Shown piece after piece: positions 43,178 through 51,668 of a DNA stretch of 51,796 nucleotides. The notes beneath the pieces are model-generated. The model made no database searches. It was not told where the DNA came from and was given only the letters and a program-made list of their open reading frames with translations. The stretch is from an uncultured Eubacteriales bacterium (GTDB taxonomy: Bacteria > Bacillota > Clostridia > Peptostreptococcales > Anaerovoracaceae). Where the stretch lies: positions 1 to 51,796 of the forward strand of contig CASEOD010000007.1 of NCBI GenBank assembly GCA_949289445.1, read 5' to 3'. Position 1 is the stretch's first letter. Each line of letters begins with the position of its first letter. Made by a program: the position numbers and the translations under genes.

Positions 43178-44029
43178 ATGACAAAGATAGATAAATTTTA
43201 TGAAGTCAAGAATCTGCTCCGGTGTCCCGGCTGCGGCAGGAAGATCCGATATCATGGGGGCGGACTTGTCTGCAAAAGGGAACATCGGTTTGACATATCG
43301 TCTAAAGGCTATGTGAACATGCTGCAGGAGAACAGAAGCTTCAAGGGATACGATCAGGAGTTTTTCCGGTGCCGTAACCGTTTTCTGCAGGCCGGATATT
43401 ACCGTCATGTGCTTGAGGCAGTAACCGCTCTGGTGAAGGAGTGCGCAGAAAAAAGGGAAAACCCGGAGGAACCGGCGGTAGTGATTGATGCGGGATGCGG
43501 TGAAGGTTATTATTCTACGGAAATTTTCCGCGCGCTGGACGGGATGCAGATTCTTGCCTTTGATATTTCTGCAGACGCCATAAAAATTGCGGCTCGAAGT
43601 CCGGAGCCGATTAAATGGATGGTGGCAGACATCACCAATATTCCCGTCAGAGACGGAGTGGCCGACTGTATTTTGGATGTTTTCACCCCTGCAAATTACG
43701 GGGAGTTTGCCAGAATATTAAAACCGGAGGGAAGGATCATCAAGGTGATTCCCGGCCTCCGGCATCTGGAGCAGCTGCGGCAGGCAGCGGCGCCTCTGCT
43801 GAGAAACAGTCAGTATTCCAATGAAGAGGTGCTGGATCATTTTGCCGGTCAGTTTGCCGCAGAACAACGCATCAGAGTCAGCAGAACCATGGCTGTATCT
43901 CCGGAGGATCTGTCAGATCTGGTCAGGATGACGCCTCTGCTGTTTGATGTGGACAAAAACGCTCTCAGGCTTGAGGATGTGAAGGAAATTACCATAGAGG
44001 CTGAGATTCTGACCGGCAGGCGGGACTAG
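43178..44029 (+). CDS. rlmA: RlmA-type 23S rRNA guanine-N1 methyltransferase
   Basis: 283 aa. An N-terminal zinc-binding part (LLRCPGCGRKIRYHGGGLVC with KREHRFD: Cys, Cys, Cys, His) precedes RFDISSKGYVNMLQ. The Rossmann methyltransferase domain has VIDAGCGEGYYSTEIF (SAM-binding motif I), LAFDISADAIKIAA and ILDVFTPANYGEFARIL. RlmA enzymes methylate G745 or G748 in domain II of 23S rRNA; the Gram-positive type can affect tylosin sensitivity. Which position is modified cannot be told. GGAGGAG precedes the ATG. Its stop overlaps the malic enzyme stop on the other strand within a CTAG. Confidence 0.85.
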   Translation: MTKIDKFYEVKNLLRCPGCGRKIRYHGGGLVCKREHRFDISSKGYVNMLQENRSFKGYDQEFFRCRNRFLQAGYYRHVLEAVTALVKECAEKRENPEEPAVVIDAGCGEGYYSTEIFRALDGMQILAFDISADAIKIAARSPEPIKWMVADITNIPVRDGVADCILDVFTPANYGEFARILKPEGRIIKVIPGLRHLEQLRQAAAPLLRNSQYSNEEVLDHFAGQFAAEQRIRVSRTMAVSPEDLSDLVRMTPLLFDVDKNALRLEDVKEITIEAEILTGRRD

Positions 44030-45177
44030 ATGCAGTAGCCGGCAACAGCTTTGGCGATGTCTTTCACCACATTTTCGTTAAAGACATCAGGAATGATGTA
44101 TTCAGCGGTCAGTTCGCTGTCAGGGATCACTGAAGCAAGGGCTCTGACAGCAGCCATCATCATCTCTTTGGTAATCCCGGAAGCATGAGCATCCAGCGCA
44201 CCTCGGAACAGTCCCGGAAAGACCAGCACATTGTTGATCTGGTTTGGAAAATCCGAACGGCCTGTGCCTATAACTGCTGCGCCTGCTTTTTTCGCAAGGG
44301 CGGGATGAATTTCCGGTTCAGGATTTGCCATGGCAAAGACAACCGGATCTTTTTTCATAGATCTGACCATCTCTTCGGTCACACATCCCGGAGCAGATAC
44401 GCCGATAAATACATCGGCGTTTTTAATTGCATCAGAGAGGGTGCCTTCTGTATCAGACAGATTGGTAAAAGTAAGAAGTGTCTTTTTTTCCTGAGAGAGA
44501 TTCTTCCGATTTTTGCTGATGATACCTTTGCTGTCACAGATTAGAATCGAAGAGCAGCCCAGTTCAGAGAGCATTTCCGCAATGGCAGAGCCGGCAGCGC
44601 CTGCGCCGTTAATGACAATTTTACAGTTTTCGATGCTGCGTCCTGTTATTTTCAGGGCATTGATTAGTGCGGCACAGGTAACAATGGCAGTACCGTGCTG
44701 ATCATCATGAAAAACCGGAATCTGCAGTTCTTCTTTTAATCGCCGTTCTACCTCAAAGCAGGCGGGGGCGGCGATATCTTCCAGATTGATGCCGCCGAAT
44801 CCCGGAGCGATATTCTTCACTGTGGCAATAATTTCTTCCGGATTCTGGGAGGCCAGACAGATGGGGATCGCATTGATATCTGCGAACCGCTTAAAAAGAA
44901 CAGCTTTTCCTTCCATAACGGGAAGACCGGCAACGCTGCCGATGTTTCCCAGACCCAAGATTGCAGACCCGTCTGTGACTACGGCAACCAGATTGTCTTT
45001 GCCGGTGTAGACTGAAGCCAGACGTTCATCTTCCCTGATGGCCAGACAGGGAGCGGCAACACCGGGCGTATAGTATACCGCCAGATCCTGTCCGTCTTTC
45101 ATTGGTACAGAGGGAGTGATACGAAGCTTTCCATGGGCTTTGCCATGGCATTCCAGCGCTTTTTTTGCGTAATCCAT
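44026..45177 (-). CDS. NAD(P)-dependent malic enzyme
   Basis: 383-aa short bacterial form; oxidatively decarboxylates malate to pyruvate in the cytoplasm. It shows VYYTPGVAAPCLAI, VTDGSAILGLGNIGSVAGLP, GFGGINLEDIAAPACFEVE (metal-binding Glu/Asp), VFHDDQHGTAIVTCAAL and the Rossmann GAGAAGSAIAE. The C-terminal MANPEPEIHPALAKKAG and SDFPNQINNVLVFPG are typical. Cofactor preference is not inferable. It diverges from the YfcC-type transporter across 211 bp that hold two back-to-back promoters and a perfect 20-bp inverted repeat, so the two are probably co-regulated. The transporter might carry a related acid. Confidence 0.93.
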   Translation of the reverse strand: MDYAKKALECHGKAHGKLRITPSVPMKDGQDLAVYYTPGVAAPCLAIREDERLASVYTGKDNLVAVVTDGSAILGLGNIGSVAGLPVMEGKAVLFKRFADINAIPICLASQNPEEIIATVKNIAPGFGGINLEDIAAPACFEVERRLKEELQIPVFHDDQHGTAIVTCAALINALKITGRSIENCKIVINGAGAAGSAIAEMLSELGCSSILICDSKGIISKNRKNLSQEKKTLLTFTNLSDTEGTLSDAIKNADVFIGVSAPGCVTEEMVRSMKKDPVVFAMANPEPEIHPALAKKAGAAVIGTGRSDFPNQINNVLVFPGLFRGALDAHASGITKEMMMAAVRALASVIPDSELTAEYIIPDVFNENVVKDIAKAVAGYCI

Positions 45178-45228
45178 TTTTTTTGTCCTTTCTGTTTGGT
45201 TTTTTCAGAATCTGAGTTCTTTCTTAAT

Positions 45229-45258
45229 ATTATAATGAGCGGAAACTTTAAAAGATAA
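45229..45258 (-). promoter_or_regulatory. promoter of the malic enzyme gene
   Basis: On the minus strand TTATCT (45253-45258), an 18-bp spacer and a perfect TATAAT (45229-45234). The inverted repeat begins 4 bp upstream of the -35 box. Confidence 0.6.
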
Positions 45259-45262
45259 TGCT

Positions 45263-45309
45263 AAAAAGTTGTTTTGATATAAAAATAAATTATATCAAAA
45301 CAACTTTTT
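45263..45309. promoter_or_regulatory. perfect 20-bp inverted repeat between divergent promoters
   Basis: Arms 45263-45282 and 45290-45309 are exact complements (AAAAAGTTGTTTTGATATAA on the left) with a 7-bp AT spacer. The repeat lies centrally between two facing-away promoters, 4-5 bp from each -35 box, so an operator or activator site shared by both genes is likelier than a terminator. The regulator is unknown; the LysR protein at 46808-47686 is a candidate. Confidence 0.7.
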
Positions 45310-45314
45310 GATAT

Positions 45315-45343
45315 TTTACCATGATGACAGGTGGCGATATAGT
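45315..45343 (+). promoter_or_regulatory. promoter of the YfcC-type transporter gene
   Basis: TTTACC (45315-45320), a 17-bp spacer and TATAGT (45338-45343). The inverted repeat ends 5 bp upstream. Confidence 0.5.
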
Positions 45344-45388
45344 ATAGTTGTTCGACGGAATTATTAGAAAATTGAAAGAAAGAGCAAC

Positions 45389-46789
45389 ATGGAAGAAAAG
45401 AAAAAGAAAATTTTTAAGGTTCCTCACACTTATGTCATTCTGTCCATCGTAATTCTGGTGGTGACAATCTGCACTTACATCATGCCTGCCGGTGAATATG
45501 ACCGGGTGGAAATCGACGGCAGAACAGTGGTGGACAGTACCAGCTATCATAGTGTAGAAGCCAGCCCTGTCGGATTTTTTGAACTGTTTAAGGCGATTCC
45601 ACAGGGATACAATGATGCAGCCTCGATTATCTTTTTCATTTTCGTTGTGGCCGGAATGTTCAATGTAATTATGGCCACAGGTGCAATAGAGAGAGGAATC
45701 GGAAAACTCGCTCTGGCGACCAGGGGAAAGGAAAAAATCCTGATTCCGGCAGTCATGGCAATCTTTGCAGCTGCGGGAGCAACTTTCGGAATCAACGAAG
45801 AGGGAATTATCTTCGTACCTGTAGGAATTGCACTGGCAAGAGCAATGGGATATGATGCCATTGTGGGCATGTCGCTGGTAACGCTGGGAGCATCCATCGG
45901 ATTCAGTTCGGGAATTATGAACGCATTTACTGTGGGTGTTGCGCAGGGTATAGCAGAACTGCCGATTTTTTCGGGAGCATCTCTGAGAATTGCAGTATGG
46001 ATTGTGATGCTGATTATCACTGCAATTTACGTGACTCGGTACGCGAAGAAGGTGAAGGCAGATCCTTCGCTCTCCTATGTTCTGGAACTGGAGGAAGCGG
46101 AAAAAGATCAGAAACTGGATCTGGACAATCTGGAAAAGCTGTCTGTCAGGGATTATCTGATCCTGCTGGAAGTTGTTGTCTTCTTCGGGATTCTGGTGTA
46201 TGGTGTGTTTAAATACGGATGGTATCTGACAGAGATTTTTGCCCTTTTTGTAATCATGGGAATTGGAGCCGGATTTATTGCAGGATTTGGTCCGAGCCGG
46301 ATTGCGGTGGAATTTGTAAACGGCGCTAAGGGAATTGTTTTCGGTGCGCTGGTTGTGGGAATTGCAAGAACGATTTTGGTTGTTATGACTGACGGCATGA
46401 TCATAGACAGTTTTCTTCATGGACTGTCGGGTCTGATTTCACATCTGCCGAAGAGTGTCGCTGCGGTAGGGATGCTGTTTGTGCAGGCACTGACAAATTT
46501 CTTCATCCCATCCGGCTCCGGACAGGCTGCCGCAACAATGCCGCTGATGGTACCGCTGGCAGATGTTCTGGGGCTGACGAGACAGACGGCAGTTCTGGCA
46601 TTCCAGTTTGGAGACGGATTTACCAACAATATTATTCCGACATCATCAGTGCTTATGGGAAGCCTTTCTGTGGATAAAATTCCATATGAAAAATGGCTGA
46701 AATACATAGCGCCGCTCATGGGAATCTGGCTGGTAGTCTGTGCCGGATTCATGGTACTGGCATCAGTCATCAATTACGGTCCGTTTTAA
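45389..46789 (+). CDS. YfcC-family membrane transporter
   Basis: 466 aa, about 11-12 helices, of the DcuC/YfcC/ArcD-like ion-transporter superfamily. The N-terminal FKVPHTYVILSIVILVVTIC and TYIMPAGEYDR are typical of YfcC. Two hairpin-like substrate regions are visible: FGINEEGIIFVPVGIALARA and FFIPSGSGQAAATMPLMVPL, with GFTNNIIPTSS near the end. Such proteins carry amino acids, peptides or dicarboxylates. The neighbours (malic enzyme, LysR, M20 peptidase) allow either an organic acid or an acylated amino acid. GAAAGAAAGAGCAAC precedes the ATG, a modest binding site. Confidence 0.85.
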   Translation: MEEKKKKIFKVPHTYVILSIVILVVTICTYIMPAGEYDRVEIDGRTVVDSTSYHSVEASPVGFFELFKAIPQGYNDAASIIFFIFVVAGMFNVIMATGAIERGIGKLALATRGKEKILIPAVMAIFAAAGATFGINEEGIIFVPVGIALARAMGYDAIVGMSLVTLGASIGFSSGIMNAFTVGVAQGIAELPIFSGASLRIAVWIVMLIITAIYVTRYAKKVKADPSLSYVLELEEAEKDQKLDLDNLEKLSVRDYLILLEVVVFFGILVYGVFKYGWYLTEIFALFVIMGIGAGFIAGFGPSRIAVEFVNGAKGIVFGALVVGIARTILVVMTDGMIIDSFLHGLSGLISHLPKSVAAVGMLFVQALTNFFIPSGSGQAAATMPLMVPLADVLGLTRQTAVLAFQFGDGFTNNIIPTSSVLMGSLSVDKIPYEKWLKYIAPLMGIWLVVCAGFMVLASVINYGPF

Positions 46790-46807
46790 AAGTGGACGAT
46801 ATTTCGG

Positions 46808-47686
46808 TTATTCTGCAGGAATCAGTTCTTCAGAATGTTCCGCCAGAAAACTGTAGAGATGGGAGGCGCCGTCAAAGAGGTGTTTCCCCTTTTTCTTTAC
46901 AAGAGAGAGTGAGAGCGGAATCGGATTGGCCAGAGGTACCGAACAGATAAGAGGATCTCCGGTGAAGGCTTCTGGGAACTGCAGAGTTGAAGCAAAATTG
47001 GCTCTTTTATATTTTGTAATGGTCAGAACCTGATTGGAGCGGAGAATATATTTTGGCGTGATACCGTATTTGAGGAAAGTCATATGCATCAGATCGCCGG
47101 GATAGTAGAAGATAAGCCGCTCCTCAGCCAGGTCTTCGATATGAACGAAGTCTTTTTTTGCCAGAGGATGATTGATATTGGTACAAAAACTAAGACTGCT
47201 TCGGCGCAATATGGTATAATCGATATTAGGGTAAAAAGCATCTTCCAGCAGAATGACAGCAAAATCCAGTTCATCATTTTCGACTGCTTCTTCGCACTCG
47301 TCAGATGACATCTCAAAGATTTCGGCTTCCAGTCCGAACTGTTCAGAGGCAATCTGATTCAGCCGGGGGAGGATAATGGTGCCGATTGTGGCAGGAACTC
47401 CGATGCATACGCTGTTCCGGCGCAGTTCACCAAGATCCTGCATTTCGTCAGCCAGTGAATTCAGCTGCGATAAAATAAAGGTGGATTTTTGCAAGAACAG
47501 CTTGCCTTCATTGGTGAGAGAAACATTTTTGTTTGTGCGAGAGAGCAGAACAACTCCAAGCTCATCCTCAAGATCCCGAATGGAACGAGTGATGGCAGGC
47601 TGTGAGATATGAAGGGTTTCTGCGGCTTTTGTGATGCTTCCGTGCCTGGCAACCGATTTGAAGTAAATAAGCTGATTGAGTTTCAT
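46808..47686 (-). CDS. LysR-family transcriptional regulator
   Basis: 292 aa. The N-terminal winged helix MKLNQLIYFKSVARHGSITK, AAETLHISQPAITRSIRDLE is standard, followed by a periplasmic-binding-type effector domain (~90-290; SVCIGVPATIGTIILPRL, LDFAVILLEDAFYP). The frame reaches 47806, but ATG 47686 has GGAGG 6 nt upstream and is the family's usual start. It converges on the transporter (18-nt gap) and diverges from the M20 peptidase over 73 bp, the classic arrangement for LysR control of the divergent gene. The effector is unknown. Confidence 0.92.
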   Translation of the reverse strand: MKLNQLIYFKSVARHGSITKAAETLHISQPAITRSIRDLEDELGVVLLSRTNKNVSLTNEGKLFLQKSTFILSQLNSLADEMQDLGELRRNSVCIGVPATIGTIILPRLNQIASEQFGLEAEIFEMSSDECEEAVENDELDFAVILLEDAFYPNIDYTILRRSSLSFCTNINHPLAKKDFVHIEDLAEERLIFYYPGDLMHMTFLKYGITPKYILRSNQVLTITKYKRANFASTLQFPEAFTGDPLICSVPLANPIPLSLSLVKKKGKHLFDGASHLYSFLAEHSEELIPAE

Positions 47687-47759
47687 ACAGCACCTCCGGT
47701 GTAATGATGTTAACGGTATTATATAATAAACAAAGGAAAATAGAAAGGAAGAAAACAAG

Positions 47760-48857
47760 ATGTGGAATATTGAGGATTTCAGAAAAGATCTGGCTGCCAT
47801 TGTCAATATGGACAGCGGAAGTGAGAATCTCTCGGGAATTGGAGACGTCGCCCGCTATCTGGCGCTGCGTATGCAGGAAGAGGGTTTTTATGTGCAGCTT
47901 CTGGATAAAGATACAAAAATTCAGGCTCAGACCCATGGCGAGGATCAATTTGATATTCTGATGGTGGGTCACATGGATACGGTTTTTCCGGACGGTACGG
48001 CAGAGGAACGTCCGTATACCGAAAAAGACGGCAGAGCATACGGCCCGGGAGTCGCTGACATGAAATCGGGACTGCTGCTTGCAATGAACGCAGCATCAAG
48101 GCTGAAGCGGGAACGGCCGGATCTGAAACTGTGCCTTGCTTTCAACAGTGATGAGGAAATCGGATCTACCGCATCCAAAGACTGGATTCAGGCACTCGCA
48201 AGAAATACAAAATATACTTTTGTGTTTGAGCCGGGAAGGGAGAATAACGGCCTTGTAAGAAGCAGGAAGGGATGCGCGGATCTGACGGTTCGTTTCCATG
48301 GTGTCGCTGCCCATGCGGGCGTTGCTCCGGAAAAAGGTGCCAATGCCGTTGCGGAGATGGCCCGCTGGATTACGGCTCTGACGCAGGCGCAGAATCTTGA
48401 AATAGGAACTTCCGTCAATACAGGAGTTGTCAAAGGCGGAACTGCTCCCAACGTGGTACCGGATTTTGCGGAACTGAAAGTGGATATCCGGGTGAAACTG
48501 CCGGAAGAGCTGGAACGGATCAGAGAAGTGGTGGGGAACCTGCAGAACACAGTTTCTGTAAAGGGAGTTACCGTAGATGCTGCTTTTGCCAATGAGACTA
48601 TGCCTATGAATCCGTCAAAAGTTACAGAAGAGCTGATGGAAAAAATGAACCGGACGGCTGAAGAAATCGGCTGTAAGATTTCCTGGGTGGACACAGGAGG
48701 CGTATCAGATGCCAACCATATTGCGGGTATTGGAATTCCGACAATATGCGGGTGTGGTCCTGTGGGAGGAAACATGCACAGCGAAAAAGAGTTCATGGAG
48801 CTTGATTCTATAGAAACACGGCTGGATCTGATCTACAGGACCTGTCTGAAACTGTAG
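47760..48857 (+). CDS. M20-family metallopeptidase (carboxypeptidase G2-like)
   Basis: 365-aa cytoplasmic di-zinc hydrolase. Metal and catalytic residues are visible: VGHMDTVFPDG (His71, Asp73), GPGVADMKSG (Asp100 bridging), NSDEEIGS (Glu132 base, Glu133 ligand), FEPGRE, and the final His in GNMHSEKEF. The lid/dimerisation domain is marked by GVAAHAGVAPEKGANAVAEM. Relatives cleave C-terminal Glu from folates or deacylate N-acyl amino acids; the substrate here is unknown. It is divergent from the LysR gene, with a TATAAT at 47722-47727 in the gap and AAAGGAAG before the ATG. Confidence 0.9.
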   Translation: MWNIEDFRKDLAAIVNMDSGSENLSGIGDVARYLALRMQEEGFYVQLLDKDTKIQAQTHGEDQFDILMVGHMDTVFPDGTAEERPYTEKDGRAYGPGVADMKSGLLLAMNAASRLKRERPDLKLCLAFNSDEEIGSTASKDWIQALARNTKYTFVFEPGRENNGLVRSRKGCADLTVRFHGVAAHAGVAPEKGANAVAEMARWITALTQAQNLEIGTSVNTGVVKGGTAPNVVPDFAELKVDIRVKLPEELERIREVVGNLQNTVSVKGVTVDAAFANETMPMNPSKVTEELMEKMNRTAEEIGCKISWVDTGGVSDANHIAGIGIPTICGCGPVGGNMHSEKEFMELDSIETRLDLIYRTCLKL

Positions 48858-48934
48858 CATTTTTCACCTTCCCTTATTTGCCTTTTAATGGTAAAATGAA
48901 AGAAAATCGTATGATGATTACTGAAGGTGGATCT

Positions 48935-50371
48935 ATGAAACGTAAGACGGGAATTGCAGCTTTTCTGCTGGAACATGCAGGGAAGAATCCGGTGTCCTTT
49001 CACATGCCGGGACACAAGGGCGAGGCTTTTTACAGAGACAACGGATGCGGAGATTTTCTCGATGCCCTCATGGACTGTGATATTACGGAAATTCCGGGAG
49101 CCGATAATCTTTTTCAGACGGAAGGGATCATCAGACAAACCATGGATCGTTATCGGGAGCTCTATGATTCGGAGGAAAGCTATCTTCTCATTAACGGAAG
49201 CAGCGCGGGACTGATTGCCTCCATTATGACAGCGGTGAAAAGGGGCGGCTCACTGATAATGGCGAGAAACTGTCACAAATCCATATTCAACGGGGTGGTG
49301 ATGGCAGGGGCAGAACCTGTTTATGCCTATCCTGAGGTGATTGACGGCTATGGAATTTCGGGAGAGATCACAGCGGAAGAAATCCGCCGATGTCTGAAAG
49401 AGCATCCTGACAGCGATGCGGTGATTCTGCCGAGTCCCAACTATTACGGTATCTGCAGTGACATTGGCGCCATTGCGGCAGCTGTTCACGAAGCGGGAAA
49501 GATTCTTATCGTGGATCAGGCCCATGGAGCGCATCTGAAATTTTTTGACCGGTATATCAGGGAAGAAAAGAAACAGCCCCTTCTGGCCGCGGAGAATCTG
49601 GGGGCGGATATTGTCATTAACAGTATTCACAAGACTTTGGGCGCCTTTACACAGACAGCTGTTGTCAATCTGTGTTCCGGCCGGATAAACAAATATGATT
49701 TTGAGGATAAACTGCAGCTCATCGAGAGCACCAGTCCCTCCTATCTTCTCATGGCCTCAGCTGATCTCAATGCGGAAATTCTGGAAAAGCGGGGCAGAAA
49801 CCTTATCCGGTCATGGGAAGACAATCTGCGATATTTCTATGAAGAGGCCGAAAAGATTCCGGGACTTCGGGTTATGGCGGATTCTATGCTGGATCATACC
49901 AAGATCAATCTGGATATGAGCAGATGCGGTCTTTCCGGTCTTGAGCTGGAGGAGCAGCTGATGAAATATCAGATTTATCCGGAACTGGTAACGGGAAACA
50001 TCGTCATGTGCATGACAGGAATCGGAAACAGGCGATGGGACTATGAGAGACTGCTGCAGGCATTGACGGAACTTTCAGCCGGACTGTTCTGCGGTGAGGC
50101 TCGGACCGTTCCTGAGGCAGTGCAGAGGCTTACTGTAAAAAAACCGGTGCAGCGATCCATACCCAATGAATGTGAACGAATTCCGCTGGAAAATGCGGCA
50201 GGCAGAATCTGTGCCGGTTCCATCATTCCTTATCCTCCGGGAATTCCCATCATCTGTCCCGGAGAGATAATTGATGAAGAAGTCCTCAGGTATACGGCAG
50301 AGCTGCGAAAAAAAGGTGAAAAGGTCATGGGAATTGATGATCTTGGACGGGTTACAGTGGGAAAGGAATAA
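48935..50371 (+). CDS. Orn/Lys/Arg decarboxylase (fold-type I, PLP)
   Basis: 478 aa, the short Gram-positive SpeA/YaaO-like form. The start MKRKTGIAAFLLEHAGKNPV leads to SFHMPGHKGEAF. ADNLF, INGSSAGLIASIMT, LPSPNYYGICSD, IVDQAHGAHLKF (PLP-binding Asp) and the Schiff-base lysine in INSIHKTLGAFTQTA follow. The small C-terminal domain ends PYPPGIPIICPGEIIDEEVL. Substrate may be arginine, lysine or ornithine. The agmatinase downstream favours arginine, giving agmatine for putrescine synthesis (inference). ATG 48935 after GAAGGTGG is preferred over an ATG 57 nt upstream that lacks a binding site. Confidence 0.88.
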   Translation: MKRKTGIAAFLLEHAGKNPVSFHMPGHKGEAFYRDNGCGDFLDALMDCDITEIPGADNLFQTEGIIRQTMDRYRELYDSEESYLLINGSSAGLIASIMTAVKRGGSLIMARNCHKSIFNGVVMAGAEPVYAYPEVIDGYGISGEITAEEIRRCLKEHPDSDAVILPSPNYYGICSDIGAIAAAVHEAGKILIVDQAHGAHLKFFDRYIREEKKQPLLAAENLGADIVINSIHKTLGAFTQTAVVNLCSGRINKYDFEDKLQLIESTSPSYLLMASADLNAEILEKRGRNLIRSWEDNLRYFYEEAEKIPGLRVMADSMLDHTKINLDMSRCGLSGLELEEQLMKYQIYPELVTGNIVMCMTGIGNRRWDYERLLQALTELSAGLFCGEARTVPEAVQRLTVKKPVQRSIPNECERIPLENAAGRICAGSIIPYPPGIPIICPGEIIDEEVLRYTAELRKKGEKVMGIDDLGRVTVGKE

Positions 50372-50391
50372 AGCTGTACAGTCCGGAGAAT

Positions 50392-50508
50392 CTGTGGTTT
50401 TCCGCAGAAAGAGGTGACCGGCTCTACTGACGCAGGACGGCGTTATCGTGGAGACGGGGCCTTTTTATATGGTGGCGCCGGGAACTGAAACAGTGAGGAA
50501 AACCGCAG
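50392..50508 (+). ncRNA. candidate structured leader RNA upstream of agmatinase
   Basis: The 249-nt gap before the agmatinase gene folds readily. P1 is 12 bp (50392-50403 with 50497-50508, one G-U). P2 is CCGGC/GCCGG (50418-50422, 50477-50481). P3 is TCTAC/GTGGA (50423-50427, 50448-50452). P4 is TGACGC/GCGTTA (50428-50433, 50440-50445) with loop AGGACG. Further hairpins follow at 50532-50550 (CCGCAG/CTGCGG) and 50561-50575 (GCGGC/GCCGC). It matches no riboswitch class I know. The folding is by eye. Confidence 0.45.
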
Positions 50509-50620
50509 GTATTGAGAAATGACGCTGATTACCGCAGGAGAAGGCTGCGGATCAAAGATAGCGGCAAGATGCCGCAGAAGCAAGTGTGATGGAAACAGGA
50601 ACCAGGAAAGGAGTGTCCAT

Positions 50621-51553
50621 ATGCTGGTAAAAAATGAGTTTGCGAAGAATGGGGAAACCTGGTGCGGTCTGAACAGACCTGACATGAAGGAATCTGACGC
50701 AGATGTGGTAATTTTCGGAATTCCCTTTGACGGTGGTGTAAGCTACAGAGGAGGAGCTGCAGAGGCACCGAAGCTGCTGCGGGAAAACACCTTGTGCTCT
50801 ACACCGTGCACAGAAAGGCTGGACTGGTATGATTCGCTGAATGTAGTCGACGGCGGAGATTTTGAGGGAGAAGACAGAGAAGAAATCTTTGCGGAGGTGC
50901 AGGCGTATGTGGCTGATCTGGTGAAAAAGGGTGTGAGATTTACCATGGTTGGCGGAGATCATTCTGTGACCATTCCTGTAGAGAGAGGAATCAATGACGG
51001 TCTGGAAGAGGATTTTGGAATTATTCACATTGATGCTCACATGGATCTGTGTGAGGCTCTGGAGGGAGACCCTCTTTCTCACGGCAGTACAGAAAGAAGA
51101 GCCCTTGAGCTGGAGCATGTGAAGTCTCTGGAAAATCTGTATTTTATCGGAATCCGTTCTATTGAGCCGGATGAATTTGCATTCCATAAGGAAAACAACA
51201 TTCAGGTGAAGACAGCATACGACTGTTACCATGAAGGGATTGAGGCAGTAGCAGACGACTGTATCGCAAAGATGAAGAAGTTTAACAAGGTTTATATCAC
51301 CTTCGATATCGATGCGCTGGATCCCGGCTATGCGGCAGGCACCGGTACGCCGCAGTTTGGAGGACTGACTTCCCGCATGGCACTGACTCTGCTGGAAAAA
51401 CTGTTCACAGAACTGAACATCATGGCTTTCGATGTGGTGGAGATTGCGCCGGTTCTGGATCCGTCCCTCGCCGCCATGTATGCAGGACGGAAGCTGATTA
51501 CAGAAGCATGGGGATATTGGGCAGAAAGTCTGGGCAAGCTGGAGAAAAAATAA
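50621..51553 (+). CDS. speB: agmatinase-like ureohydrolase
   Basis: 310-aa manganese enzyme of the arginase/agmatinase family. Metal-site motifs are TMVGGDHSVTIPVERG, IIHIDAHMDLCEAL and YITFDIDALDPGYAAGTGTP, all intact, and PFDGGVSYRGGAAEAPKLLR marks the N-terminus. It would hydrolyse agmatine to putrescine and urea; other guanidino compounds are possible. ATG 50621 follows GGAAAGGAG at 8 nt; the frame runs 34 codons further upstream into the structured leader without a binding site. Pairing with the upstream decarboxylase gives an arginine-to-putrescine route. An ISL3-type element has inserted about 30 bp beyond its stop. Confidence 0.9.
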   Translation: MLVKNEFAKNGETWCGLNRPDMKESDADVVIFGIPFDGGVSYRGGAAEAPKLLRENTLCSTPCTERLDWYDSLNVVDGGDFEGEDREEIFAEVQAYVADLVKKGVRFTMVGGDHSVTIPVERGINDGLEEDFGIIHIDAHMDLCEALEGDPLSHGSTERRALELEHVKSLENLYFIGIRSIEPDEFAFHKENNIQVKTAYDCYHEGIEAVADDCIAKMKKFNKVYITFDIDALDPGYAAGTGTPQFGGLTSRMALTLLEKLFTELNIMAFDVVEIAPVLDPSLAAMYAGRKLITEAWGYWAESLGKLEKK

Positions 51554-51636
51554 AGAAAAACACTTTATGCCCGGAAAAAAGGGCTCTATGTCAAATGTTG
51601 GGGTGGAACCCAATCCAAACAAAGAAAAGTGTTATG

Positions 51637-51662
51637 AGAGACGGAGTTAATCCGTCTCTTTT
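51637..51662 (+). terminator. terminator inside the IS end
   Basis: AGAGACGGA (51637-51645) and TCCGTCTCT (51651-51659) pair perfectly with a 5-nt loop, then TTTG. It would stop plus-strand read-through from the agmatinase gene into the element. Confidence 0.65.
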
Positions 51663-51668
51663 GTCATT

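Noticed and set aside
45263..45309. The 20-bp inverted repeat as an intrinsic terminator
   Set aside because: It lies between two divergent starts where no transcript needs ending, and the stem is AT-rich.
50392..50508. Guanidine (ykkC or mini-ykkC) riboswitch upstream of agmatinase
   Set aside because: Some ACGG/ACGGGG elements appear, but the conserved spacing and paired ACGR-loop hairpins of those classes are not seen.
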